From Lepus europaeus (Eukaryota; Chordata; Mammalia; Lagomorpha; Leporidae): a stretch of 64,000 nucleotides of DNA. A model generated the notes under the pieces. That model was not told where the DNA came from. It saw nothing but the letters and a program-made list of their open reading frames with translations, and searched no databases. The position numbers and the translations under genes are program-made. How positions within the stretch are numbered: the first letter of the stretch is position 1; the number at the start of each line of letters is the position of its first letter. The DNA is taken from positions 10,823,294 through 10,887,293 of the forward strand of contig NC_084834.1 in the NCBI RefSeq assembly GCF_033115175.1, in the 5' to 3' direction. Shown piece after piece: positions 1-11,144 of this stretch.

Positions 1-3000
1 CCCTCCCGGACGGGTTAGGAGACCCCAGCGGGAAGAAACGGACGCCTTGCACACAGGCCCAGGCAGCGTGCAGCCAAGCTGAGAACCCGGGAGCACACAC
101 GGCCCCGTGTCGGAGCACCCGACTCGCACCGCGGCCCCTCTCTCTGCCAGGAAGGCACATCCTTCCTGGCAGAGAGCCGAGGATGCCACCGCAGCTCCAG
201 AGCACAGGCCAGGGGTTCGGGACCAGGAGTCGCTGGGCGACCGCTTCCCGGTCCCGGAGGGGATAGGAAAGCCCCCTTCTCGCTCCAGGAGCTCCGGCAA
301 CCCCGCGGGCACCCAGGGGCAGAGGACACAAGACACCCGGGCCCCTACCGTGGTCGGGCTCGGTGGAAAGGCCGGTCACGTCCGTGCGCGAAGGCGGCAC
401 GTCCGGAAGAGGTTCCCGGGTGCCGGGCTCCGTGTCTGCGGAAGAAGAGGAGACATAGCATACTTGGCCTGAGTGAGGGTCTTTTCAGACAACACACCTG
501 CCTGCGCCTAGAAGATCAGGCGGAAAAGGTTCTCCCAGCCCCACATCTCCCCTCGCCTAACGTGCGTACCTAGGTCAGTAAGGAGAAGCACGGGCGTGTG
601 CCTACGCAACCAAAAATCCCACCGAAGGGAAACTGAAGGCAGGCACCAGGGCCGGGCCGGGGAGGGGCCGGGGCAAGGACATCTCAGGAGAAGCAGAGGC
701 CCAGAGGACCATCCTTGCGGAGCGCGGCGTGCCCGCGCCTAGGTCCCCTGCGCACACTGGGCCACCAGGGGCAGTGGGGCACTCCACGCCAGGCCCCGGG
801 AGCCTTCTGCACTCGCAGCCTGCGTGGCAACTCAAGACATGCTGGTGGGACTGCTGCACCAGACGGGGCCACGGCAGGAGCAGACGTGGGGAACAGGAAG
901 CACAGCCCCCTCCCGGACGGGTTAGGAGACCCCAGCGGGAAGAAACGGACGCCTTGCACACAGGCCCAGGCAGCGTGCAGCCAAGCTGAGAACCCGGGAG
1001 CACACACGGCCCCGTGTCGGAGCACCCGACTCGCACCGCGGCCCCTCTCTCTGCCAGGAAGGCACATCCTTCCTGGCAGAGAGCCGAGGATGCCACCGCA
1101 GCTCCAGAGCACAGGCCAGGGGTTCGGGACCAGGCGTCGCTGGGCGACCGCTTCCCGGTCCCGGAGGGGATAGGAAAGCCCCCTTCTCGCTCCAGGAGCT
1201 CCGGCAACCCCGCGGGCACCCAGGGGCAGAGGACACAAGACACCCGGGCCCCTACCGTGGTCGGGCTCGGTGGAAAGGCCGGTCACGTCCGTGCGCGAAG
1301 GCGGCACGTCCGGAAGAGGTTCCCGGGTGCCGGGCTCCGTGTCTGCGGAAGAAGAGGAGACATAGCATACTTGGCCTGAGTGAGGGTCTTTTCAGACAAC
1401 ACACCTGCCTGCGCCTAGAAGATCAGGCGGAAAAGGTTCTCCCAGCCCCACATCTCCCCTCGCCTAACGTGGGTACCTAGGTCAGTAAGGAGAAGCCAGA
1501 AGCACGGGCGTGTGCCTACGCAACCAAAAATCCCACCGAAGGGAAACTGAAGGCAGGCACCAGGGCCGGGCCGGGGAGGGGCCGGGGCAAGGACATCTCA
1601 GGAGAAGCAGAGGCCCAGAGGACCATCCTTGCGGAGCGCGGTGTGCCCGCGCCTAGGTCCCCTGCGCACACTGGGCCACCAGGGGCAGTGGGGCACTCCA
1701 CGCCAGGCCCCGGGAGCCTTCTGCACTCGCAGCCTGCGTGGCAACTCAAGACATGCTGGTGGGACTGCTGCACCAGACGGGGCCACGGCAGGAGCAGACG
1801 TGGGGAACAGGAAGCACAGCCCCCTCCCGGACGGGTTAGGAGACCCCAGCGGGAAGAAACGGACGCCTTGCACACAGGCCCAGGCAGCGTGCAGCCAAGC
1901 TGAGAACCCGGGAGCACACACGGCCCCGTGTCGGAGCACCCGACTCGCACCGCGGCCCCTCTCTCTGCCAGGAAGGCACATCCTTCCTGGCAGAGAGCCG
2001 AGGATGCCACCGCAGCTCCAGAGCACAGGCCAGGGGTTCGGGACCAGGAGTCGCTGGGCGACCGCTTCCCGGTCCCGGAGGGGATAGGAAAGCCCCCTTC
2101 TCGCTCCAGGAGCTCCGGCAACCCCGCGGGCACCCAGGGGCAGAGGACACAAGACACCCGGGCCCCTACCGTGGTCGGGCTCGGTGGAAAGGCCGGTCAC
2201 GTCCGTGCGCGAAGGCGGCACGTCCGGAAGAGGTTCCCGGGTGCCGGGCTCCGTGTCTGCGGAAGAAGAGGAGACATAGCATACTTGGCCTGAGTGAGGG
2301 TCTTTTCAGACAACACACCTGCCTGCGCCTAGAAGATCAGGCGGAAAAGGTTCTCCCAGCCCCACATCTCCCCTCGCCTAACGTGGGTACCTAGGTCAGT
2401 AAGGAGAAGCCAGAAGCACGGGCGTGTGCCTACGCAACCAAAAATCCCACCGAAGGGAAACTGAAGGCAGGCACCAGGGCCGGGCCGGGGAGGGGCCGGG
2501 GCAAGGACATCTCAGGAGAAGCAGAGGCCCAGAGGACCATCCTTGCGGAGCGCGGCGTGCCCGCGCCTAGGTCCCCTGCGCACACTGGGCCACCAGGGGC
2601 AGTGGGGCACTCCACGCCAGGCCCCGGGAGCCTTCTGCACTCGCAGCCTGCGTGGCAACTCAAGACATGCTGGTGGGACTGCTGCACCAGACGGGGCCAC
2701 GGCAGGAGCAGACGTGGGGAACAGGAAGCACAGCCCCCTCCCGGACGGGTTAGGAGACCCCAGCGGGAAGAAACGGACGCCTTGCACACAGGCCCAGGCA
2801 GCGTGCAGCCAAGCTGAGAACCCGGGAGCACACACGGCCCCGTGTCGGAGCACCCGACTCGCACCGCGGCCCCTCTCTCTGCCAGGAAGGCACATCCTTC
2901 CTGGCAGAGAGCCGAGGATGCCACCGCAGCTCCAGAGCACAGGCCAGGGGTTCGGGACCAGGAGTCGCTGGGCGACCGCTTCCCGGTCCCGGAGGGGATA

Positions 3001-5470
3001 GGAAAGCCCCCTTCTCGCTCCAGGAGCTCCGGCAACCCCGCGGGCACCCAGGGGCAGAGGACACAAGACACCCGGGCCCCTACCGTGGTCGGGCTCGGTG
3101 GAAAGGCCGGTCACGTCCGTGCGCGAAGGCGGCACGTCCGGAAGAGGTTCCCGGGTGCCGGGCTCCGTGTCTGCGGAAGAAGAGGAGACATAGCATACTT
3201 GGCCTGAGTGAGGGTCTTTTCAGACAACACACCTGCCTGCGCCTAGAAGATCAGGCGGAAAAGGTTCTCCCAGCCCCACATCTCCCCTCGCCTAACGTGG
3301 GTACCTAGGTCAGTAAGGAGAAGCCAGAAGCACGGGCGTGTGCCTACGCAACCAAAAATCCCACCGAAGGGAAACTGAAGGCAGGCACCAGGGCCGGGCC
3401 GGGGAGGGGCCGGGGCAAGGACATCTCAGGAGAAGCAGAGGCCCAGAGGACCATCCTTGCGGAGCGCGGCGTGCCCGCGCCTAGGTCCCCTGCGCACACT
3501 GGGCCACCAGGGGCAGTGGGGCACTCCACGCCAGGCCCCGGGAGCCTTCTGCACTCGCAGCCTGCGTGGCAACTCAAGACATGCTGGTGGGACTGCTGCA
3601 CCAGACGGGGCCACGGCAGGAGCAGACGTGGGGAACAGGAAGCACAGCCCCCTCCCGGACGGGTTAGGAGACCCCAGCGGGAAGAAACGGACGCCTTGCA
3701 CACAGGCCCAGGCAGCGTGCAGCCAAGCTGAGAACCCGGGAGCACACACGGCCCCGTGTCGGAGCACCCGACTCGCACCGCGGCCCCTCTCTCTGCCAGG
3801 AAGGCACATCCTTCCTGGCAGAGAGCCGAGGATGCCACCGCAGCTCCAGAGCACAGGCCAGGGGTTCGGGACCAGGAGTCGCTGGGCGACCGCTTCCCGG
3901 TCCCGGAGGGGATAGGAAAGCCCCCTTCTCGCTCCAGGAGCTCCGGCAACCCCGCGGGCACCCAGGGGCAGAGGACACAAGACACCCGGGCCCCTACCGT
4001 GGTCGGGCTCGGTGGAAAGGCCGGTCACGTCCGTGCGCGAAGGCGGCACGTCCGGAAGAGGTTCCCGGGTGCCGGGCTCCGTGTCTGCGGAAGAAGAGGA
4101 GACATAGCATACTTGGCCTGAGTGAGGGTCTTTTCAGACAACACACCTGCCTGCGCCTAGAAGATCAGGCGGAAAAGGTTCTCCCAGCCCCACATCTCCC
4201 CTCGCCTAACGTGGGTACCTAGGTCAGTAAGGAGAAGCCAGAAGCACGGGCGTGTGCCTACGCAACCAAAAATCCCACCGAAGGGAAACTGAAGGCAGGC
4301 ACCAGGGCCGGGCCGGGGAGGGGCCGGGGCAAGGACATCTCAGGAGAAGCAGAGGCCCAGAGGACCATCCTTGCGGAGCGCGGCGTGCCCGCGCCTAGGT
4401 CCCCTGCGCACACTGGGCCACCAGGGGCAGTGGGGCACTCCACGCCAGGCCCCGGGAGCCTTCTGCACTCGCAGCCTGCGTGGCAACTCAAGACATGCTG
4501 GTGGGACTGCTGCACCAGACGGGGCCACGGCAGGAGCAGACGTGGGGAACAGGAAGCACAGCCCCCTCCCGGACGGGTTAGGAGACCCCAGCGGGAAGAA
4601 ACGGACGCCTTGCACACAGGCCCAGGCAGCGTGCAGCCAAGCTGAGAACCCGGGAGCACACACGGCCCCGTGTCGGAGCACCCGACTCGCACCGCGGCCC
4701 CTCTCTCTGCCAGGAAGGCACATCCTTCCTGGCAGAGAGCCGAGGATGCCACCGCAGCTCCAGAGCACAGGCCAGGGGTTCGGGACCAGGAGTCGCTGGG
4801 CGACCGCTTCCCGGTCCCGGAGGGGATAGGAAAGCCCCCTTCTCGCTCCAGGAGCTCCGGCAACCCCGCGGGCACCCAGGGGCAGAGGACACAAGACACC
4901 CGGGCCCCTACCGTGGTCGGGCTCGGTGGAAAGGCCGGTCACGTCCGTGCGCGAAGGCGGCACGTCCGGAAGAGGTTCCCGGGTGCCGGGCTCCGTGTCT
5001 GCGGAAGAAGAGGAGACATAGCATACTTGGCCTGAGTGAGGGTCTTTTCAGACAACACACCTGCCTGCGCCTAGAAGATCAGGTGGAAAAGGTTCTCCCA
5101 GCCCCACATCTCCCCTCGCCTAACGTGCGTACCTAGGTCAGTAAGGAGAAGCACGGGCGTGTGCCTACGCAACCAAAAATCCCACCGAAGGGAAACTGAA
5201 GGCAGGCACCAGGGCCGGGCCGGGGAGGGGCCGGGGCAAGGACATCTCAGGAGAAGCAGAGGCCCAGAGGACCATCCTTGCGGAGCGCGGCGTGCCCGCG
5301 CCTAGGTCCCCTGCGCACACTGGGCCACCAGGGGCAGTGGGGCACTCCACGCCAGGCCCCGGGAGCCTTCTGCACTCCCACCCTGCGTGGCAACTCAAGA
5401 CATGCTGGTGGGACTGCTGCACCAGATGGGGCCACGGCAGGAGCAGACGTGGGGAACAGGAAGCATAGCC
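1..5470. repeat. GC-rich tandem array, six 907/914-bp units
   Basis: Units start at 1, 908, 1822, 2736, 3650 and 4564, each beginning ccctcccggacgggttagg; lengths 907, 914, 914, 914, 914, 907. They differ by only a few substitutions, for example near 1134 (aggcgtcg instead of aggagtcg) and 1641 (gcggtgtg instead of gcggcgtg). The first and last full units lack a 7-bp ccagaag duplication. GC and CpG content is far above the rest of the window. All frames are open for long stretches only because of composition; those ORFs are not genes. The array continues to the left of the window. I do not recognise it as a named satellite. Confidence 0.97.
349..4998 (-). other. Candidate tandem coding exons, six identical 87-bp copies (phase 1-1)
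   Basis: Copies at 349-435, 1256-1342, 2170-2256, 3084-3170, 3998-4084 and 4912-4998. Each is preceded on the minus strand by branch-like ccctcactcag, then a pyrimidine tract ending tcttcttccgcag. Each is followed by CACG|GTAGGG. Each has 2 + 84 + 1 coding bases without a stop. If joined, the repeat reads DTEPGTREPLPDVP, then PSR, then TDVTGLSTEPDH, 29 residues. The phase equals that of the last RhoGAP exon (12940-13090), so copies could splice in series onto the protein. That they are spliced is inference; no downstream terminal exon is in view. Confidence 0.55.
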
Positions 5471-6190
5471 CCCTCCCGGACGGGTTAGGAGACCCCAGCG
5501 GGAAGAAACGGACGCCTTGCACACAGGCCCAGGCAGTGTGCAGCCAAGCTGAGAACCCGGGAGCACACACGGCCCCGTGTCGGAGCACCCGACTCGCACC
5601 GCGGCCCCTCTCTCTGCCAGGAAGGCACATCCTTCCTGGCAGAGAGCCGAGGATGCCACCGCAGCTCCAGAGCACAGGCCAGGGGTTCGGGACCAGGAGT
5701 CGCTGGGCGACCGCTTCCCGGTCCCAGAGGGGATAGGAAAGCCCCCTTCTCGCTCCAGGAGCTCCGGCAACCCCGCGGGCACCCAGGGGCAGAGGACACA
5801 AGACACCCGTGCCCCTACCGTGGTCAGGCTTGGTTTCAGCGTTCGTAGTCACGCCTGGCTTTGGCACGTCCGGCAGTGGTTCCCGGGTGCCGGGCTCCGT
5901 GTCTGCGGAAGAAGAAGAAGAGACATAGCATACTGGTCTGAGTGAGGGTCTTTTCAGCAACATACCTGCTTCTTCCTAGAGGTCCAGGCAGAGAAAAGTT
6001 CTCCCAGCACCTCACTTCCGCATGCCTAATATGGGTTCGTTGGTCAGTGTGGAGACAGCACTGGTGTGTGCCTAGGCCACAATGTATCCCTGCGAATGGA
6101 AACTGGTGGCACCAGGGCCATGGTGCAGAGGTGCCATGGCCGGTGTCAAGTAGTCCCCCTGCGTTGGGCCACTTATGCTTTAGTTTCATC
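5471..6190. repeat. Seventh, diverging unit at the array edge
   Basis: Positions 5471-5824 are still about as similar to the array as its units are to one another. From 5825 similarity drops abruptly, but the order of blocks is retained: exon-like segment, gagtgagggtcttttcag, gtgtgcctaggcc, the ggaaactg block and gcaccagggcc. This looks like the edge where homogenisation stops. It joins the older relic units to the right. Confidence 0.9.
5819..5902 (-). other. Diverged copy of the tandem exon, 84 bp, still open and in phase 1-1
   Basis: Same acceptor (cttccgcag) and donor (CACG|GTAGGG) as the array copies. The first 13 residues (TEPGTREPLPDVP) are unchanged. The rest changes to KPGVTTNAETKPDH: one codon shorter, with no frameshift or stop despite strong nucleotide change. 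An in-frame 3-bp difference with kept splice sites is the pattern expected of coding sequence, although one example is weak statistics. Confidence 0.5.
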
Positions 6191-7003
6191 CCACTCTCGA
6201 GTGTTTTTTTTTCCACGTTAATGATCTAAAGTGCTCAAGCCAAGTGGAGTCCCTCATGTAAGTAGTGGTGCATGTAAGCTCTAGATGTAATGGGAAGTAC
6301 AATTTGCAGTCTCGGTTAACCTGACTAGCTTTCTGGCACTCTTTAACCAGGAGACACATCCTTCCTCGGCATATATCCACGGTTCCATCACAGCTTGATA
6401 GCAGAGGCACTTATTTCTGGAGAAGAAATCACTTTGCAACAAACAGGAAAGTTAAAGGGCATGTGAAGTGAAAGGATGCAGGAACTTGCATGTGCCACCT
6501 TGGTGTTCCAGTGGGAGCAAAGATAGAACCTTATTTCACCCAGACCACAGTCTCCTCTGAGGGGCCAGGTGAGTACACCTCTAGGAACTCTCTGGTCCCT
6601 GCAGGACACTACTGCCAGCCCCAGTTCTCATGAGCCGTGTTCAGCCCATGCCTAGTCATGTCCCTCCCTCGCTGATGCTCCCGGCATGTGGGAGACATGG
6701 GGGAAATTCTTAGGCAGCTGCACAATCTCCTCTCTGCTCACTCACAGGGCAGAAGGCAAGCGTGGCCGCACAGCTGTTTGGGTCCGGCCTTTTTCCCTAC
6801 TGGAGGATTGGGGCCTGTCCCATTCCTGGCACTCTTTGAGTCTCATGTTGGGTTCATGTACTCCACCTCAGACAAATCTCAAAGTGTTTAGGCATGCTTT
6901 AAGAACACTCTCATTCCAGCAGCAGAGATCAAATCCATGACTTCACTTCAGGCAACAGCCATGCGTTGTGGACACGTTTCCCGGGGTTCTGAGACCAGCC
7001 GAG

Positions 7004-7046
<43 letters not shown>

Positions 7047-9639
7047 TCATGTTGGGTTTCAAACTCCATTGAAAACAAATAATAAGAGTGTCTCAGGCAG
7101 GATTGGAGAACCCACTCGTTCCATGTTTCAATTAGTGCATCCCTTTTCAGAAGGTAACACTGTAAGCCACAGATGTAATGAAATTTCTTTTAACTATCAT
7201 TTGCCTATTTGTTGTGCTAGGGAGCCAAGCAAGCACAATATGATGCCCAGTTCACTTTCTTAGTAGGGATCATGGTGACAGTCTCTGTGAATTAATCTTT
7301 TCCCTCCTTCACTGCAACTGAAAACCTCAATTGTCATTAGCCTTGCCCTCATATATTTGGTAAATTCAGTATTTGATGGATGGCTCCAAGCATTTAGGGA
7401 TGAAAGGTGAAAATGCAAAACCACCATGCCATCTCTTTAATTCAGTATCTCAGTTGTCAGAGAAAAGCATGTCTGGGCATAGAAATGTTTCTTCATTTCT
7501 CCTCTTTATGAATAAGTTTTTATTGAAAAGAGTTCATGGTTTAGACATATGCAGGGTTATCACTTGGATTTTTGCTTTGGTTGGAGTTAAGCTGCTCTAG
7601 GCGTCTAGTCTCTCAGCGTTCATCAATGTTCATCAATGGTAACTGTGTCTATGAGTGTCCCAGTGGTATAGTATGCTGCAGTTCATAAGGATAGAAGTTG
7701 GGCTTGAGCTGAATATGGGTTTCTTTATCTGTATATCTCTGGTGCACCGAGAGTTCAGTTTCAGTCTTGCCGGAGAGTGTGACAGCCAAGACCTTGTTCT
7801 TGGTGCTGAGAGAGACAAAGTTGACCTCCTCCTTGTCCTACTGGCAAGCCTTGATGATTCCAGTGATTATGGAACCAATTCCTATGACTCTATACAGATG
7901 GGCCCTTCCTCAGGTCATTTCTGTGCTAAGAATTGCCCTTCCCCTTTCACAAAAATAAGAGGATAGGCATAGATGCAATGAAAAGATCCTGTAATTAGGG
8001 AAGTGGCCAGTATCCCAGTGAGAGCCAAGGAAAAAGTGCTACTTTGCTAACCCACTGTCTTGGCATAGAGACAACAAGGGTGACTCACTATCTAGGCATT
8101 TTAATCCCTGCTGCACAGCAAAAGACGACTTCAATCCAAGTTAGGAAAATTGCTCAACCATTTTGGCAAGTTAGTTCTTGTGGAGGTTTCAAGGAATTTT
8201 AGGAAAGATGGGATAAAATCCTAAAAAACCCTGGCAACTGTTATTTTCAGTAACTCAGAAGACAGAGGACAAATGACATAGGTGGGCTCATTCCATGCTT
8301 AGTTTTGGTCTCCTTGCCCAGTGAAGGAAGTGTTTGTGCCAGTCACACTCCCAGACACTCAGTCCAATTCCCAGGTAGATTTTATTTAATCCATTGAAGA
8401 AAAATCTATAGCTGTCTTAGGATAGCTTTGGAAAACAGACCGTATCAGAGGTCAAGGCAATCATAATGGAGATTTCCTTGAGGCTTCTGAGACCTTGTGA
8501 AGAAAAGGAGAGGGAAATACATATCATGAGTACAAGATGCAAAGACAGAATTCTTTTGGAGCCAAACAAAAGATTTTCTAAATTCATTGCAGATATATTA
8601 TTTTTATTGGAGTAGCACTACTCTACAAAACACTGGAGTTATGATTTGAGGTTGCAAATGTGTGAGGATACAGAAAATGAAAATCTTGGCAAACTGGAAA
8701 GTGCTGATTTGGTGTACGACTGTGAAACAGTCACAATGCCAGCAGAAGCAAATGGTTGTCTCAGTGTTTGTGCCTCATCAGCAATTTTCTTTCAAGGGAA
8801 TCTGCCCTTCCAAGGCAGAAACTGAAGACGTCAAGCTAGTTAGGAAACACACACTCAAACATTTGTGAAAAAGCTCTTAATGTCACATTAAAAGATGGGT
8901 AGAGAACATAAAATGAAATCCTAAGTAATTCTGCTAACTGGACACATCCAGTGTTCAGAATGAAGAGGTCAAAAGACAGATGTGGGCCCTGGCCAGCTCC
9001 GGCTCGGCATTATTTGCCAGTGGAAGATTTTGTTCAGTCACCACATCTTACACTGTGCCACACTCCAAGTGAAGTGTGAACTTTCATGTTGAAGGAAAAA
9101 CAAAACCTATCATAGTGTATTTTCCAACAGCAGACCCTTCTCAACATCAGATAACTGGTAATGAAGTTATTCTGAATCCAAATATGATACAAGCACATGA
9201 AAGGAGACACATGCAAACATGCATTATGGGAAAATGCTGGGTGAACTTACTTTTGCTCAAGAAAAAAAGATTCCTATTCTAAATTCTCTCTTAGATGTTT
9301 CCTTTTTGTCCTTGGATATCATTTTGAACTGTAATTTTCCTTCCAGAAATAGAAGCACAAGAAAAATAAAGGCAAACTGCATAGTCAGTGTTCCCATGGA
9401 AGCCAAGTCAAGAAAAATATGAAGTCTAAACCATTGCCTTAGTTTAGTGGTCACACTGGTCATTCTCTAGCAAGAGAGTTATCAATGGAGGAGTTCAATT
9501 CCAGTTAGGAAAATTATACATTTTGGCAAGTTGGTTTGTAGCAGACGTTCAAGGCAGTGCAAGGAAGATTCAAGTGCATGCTTAGGAATCACGCCGGTTG
9601 TTCTCTTCAGTAACTCAGAAGACAAGGTTCAGAAGGCAT
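6191..9639. repeat. Ancient diverged ~0.9-kb units related to the array
   Basis: Blocks recur in array order. 6330-6400 resembles the array block with acacatccttcct. 8140-8290 and 9500-9640 share aggaaaatt...ttttggcaagtt and cagtaactcagaagac. 8290-8330 and 8970-9040 resemble the exon and donor region. 8555 and 9258 share an attctaaatt(c/t) block, and 8770-8830 resembles the unit part just before the ggaaactg block. They are AT-richer and much decayed. A pure A run (about 37) lies at 7006-7042. I see nothing else recognisable in 7043-8130. Confidence 0.7.
6746..6814 (-). other. Possible older relative of the tandem exon (69 bp, phase 1-1)
   Basis: About 915 bp from the previous copy. Between gggacag and T|GTGAGT there are 2 + 66 + 1 open bases, reading PNPPVGKKAGPK and on to LLP. 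It resembles the relic at 9955-9910 (PNLPLGKKAMP). The acceptor lacks a good pyrimidine tract, so use as an exon is doubtful; as a marker of unit homology it is useful. Confidence 0.35.
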
Positions 9640-9898
9640 GCACACAGGCCCCCAAAACGAGCGATGGACCGACAGCCCGGCCCACCGGGATCCTCCCCCA
9701 ACACGGAGGGGGGAGGTGCGGGCCGCGGTAGGGCCGAAAGAGCAGCGCCTGGTCCCCACCGCGGGGACCGGCAGACCGACCAGCATGCCTACGCTCCCCC
9801 CCCCCCAGCAGAAGGGGCAGACGGGGCACACGGGTGGGGCACGCCACCCAACGCACTCAGCACAGGAGGGACGGCGGCCAGGGGATAAGGGTACCCCA
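9640..9898. mobile_element. 259-bp GC-rich insertion with 11-bp target duplication, origin unknown
   Basis: The 11-mer tcagaaggcat occurs at 9629-9639 and again at 9899-9909, exactly bracketing a block far richer in G and C than its surroundings. The block contains a run of 12-13 C near 9796 and many CpGs. The flanks join into one relic unit when the block is removed. It has no poly(A) tail and no terminal inverted repeats that I can see. It does not resemble the SINEs here. A GC-rich non-coding RNA or rDNA-spacer retrocopy is possible; I cannot identify it. Confidence 0.7.
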
Positions 9899-9909
9899 TC
9901 AGAAGGCAT

Positions 9910-10160
9910 AGCCTTTTTGCCAAGTGGAAGGTTTGGGTCAGTCACATTCTGTGACATTGGGTCAGATTCTCATGTTGGTTTTACTGATTCCACTGTGGAA
10001 AAGTCTAAAGCTGTCTTAGAATATGTTCAGAAAACAGACTCATCTCAGTGTAAGATACAAGTAAAATCAACTCTGAAATCTCAACTTCATGTACTCATAA
10101 AGGGGATTTTCCTGAGGTTTCTGAGACCTCATGAAGAAAAGAAAAAGAAAACATACTGGG
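9910..10160. repeat. Relic tandem unit, right part after the GC-rich insertion
   Basis: It continues the unit interrupted at 9639. The block gccaagtggaaggtttgggtcagtcac is the cousin of 9019-9040 and 11595-11615. The block aaagctgtcttagaatatgttcagaaaacagac matches 8410-8440, and cctgaggtttctgagacctcatgaag matches 8478-8500. The minus strand has the exon-like TDPNLPLGKKAM, but its phase does not fit splicing. Confidence 0.72.
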
Positions 10161-10164
10161 GGCA

Positions 10165-10202
10165 GCCAAAATAGCTCACTTGGGAGAGTGTTAGACTGAA
10201 GA
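10165..10202 (+). tRNA. tRNA-Phe 5' half fragment (not a functional gene)
   Basis: 38 nt, gccaaaatagctcac and onward to ttagactgaaga, follow mammalian tRNA-Phe(GAA) from base 1 through the anticodon GAA. There are about three mismatches (A4, C15, T25 region). The D arm and anticodon loop are readable; the sequence then stops matching, so variable arm, T arm and acceptor 3' side are missing. It is flanked by similar tgaagaaaag tracts. Likely a retrocopied tRNA half. Confidence 0.65.
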
Positions 10203-10239
10203 AAAGGAAACTAGATATGATGAGAACCCACTGCACAAA

Positions 10240-11140
10240 CTGAATCATCTTTAGAATTGTTACTAATAGAGAGAGAACAGATTTCATGTATTTCACAGCT
10301 ACAGTTCTAAGAAGGGAATCGCAATTCCCCCCTCCCCCTCTCACTCTCTCAACCCCCTCTTTTCTTCCCTACTTTTCCTTTAATTTTTACAAAGAAAAGC
10401 TTTCAATCCACTCTACAGTCACAGGCTTAATTTATCACTAACCATATATTCAACAAGTAACAAAGTAGGAAGACTACAGTTCCACAGAAGTATACACAAG
10501 GCCTAAAAAGAACAATCATATCACAAAGTATCTGTTTATTCCTAAGTATTTTTTTGTATTCTACATCACCTGCCACATAGCAGAGAAAATAAATATATTT
10601 GTCTTTTCGGGACTGGCTTGTATCATTAGGCTTAATGGTTCCCACTTGTACCCATTTCTGTGCAAAAGACAGGATTTCATTCTTTTCTTTTTATGGCTGA
10701 GGAGTATTCCATAGTGTGTATATACCACATTTTCTTAATTCCATTATCAGTTGATGAATATCTGGGTTGAGTCCACATCTTAGCTGTTGTGCATTCAGCT
10801 GCAATAAACATGGGGGTACAGATGACACTTCACACGCTGATTTCATTTTCTTTGGGCTAATTCCCAGGAGTGGAATGGCTCAGTCATATGGGAGATCTAC
10901 TTTCAGATTTCGGAGGAATCTCCATACTGTCTTCCATAATGGTTCTACTAGTTTACATTCCCACAAGCAGTGGGTTAGGGTACCTTTTCCCCACATCATC
11001 ACCAGCATTTATTGCTTTTTGATGTTTGGATGATAGCCATTCTAACTGGGCTGAAGTGAAAAATCATTGTGGCTTTGATTTGCATCTCCCTGCAGACTAG
11101 CGATCCCGAGCCTTTGTTCACCTGTCCATTGGCCATTTGA
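10240..11140 (-). mobile_element. L1 3' end fragment, antisense
   Basis: On the minus strand this is the last part of L1 ORF2 and its 3' UTR. The plus-strand text shows the well-known antisense stretch around 10690-10990 (gaggagtattccatag..., ggagtggaatggctcagtcatatggg, acattcccacaagcagtg). The purine-rich 3' UTR appears as the pyrimidine tract at 10325-10385. It interrupts a relic tandem unit: the spacing 9258-11150 is ~0.93 kb once the L1 is removed. Confidence 0.85.
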
Positions 11141-11144
11141 ATAT

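Noticed and set aside
1..5470. CRISPR-like or bacterial repeat array
   Set aside because: Units are ~0.9 kb with no short-repeat/spacer structure, in a mammalian retroelement context.
15..5963. Long overlapping ORFs on both strands of the array (104-238 codons)
   Set aside because: They occur in many frames at once, arise from high GC with few stops, cross the obvious splice motifs and have no recognisable domain. Only the short spliced segment behaves like coding sequence.
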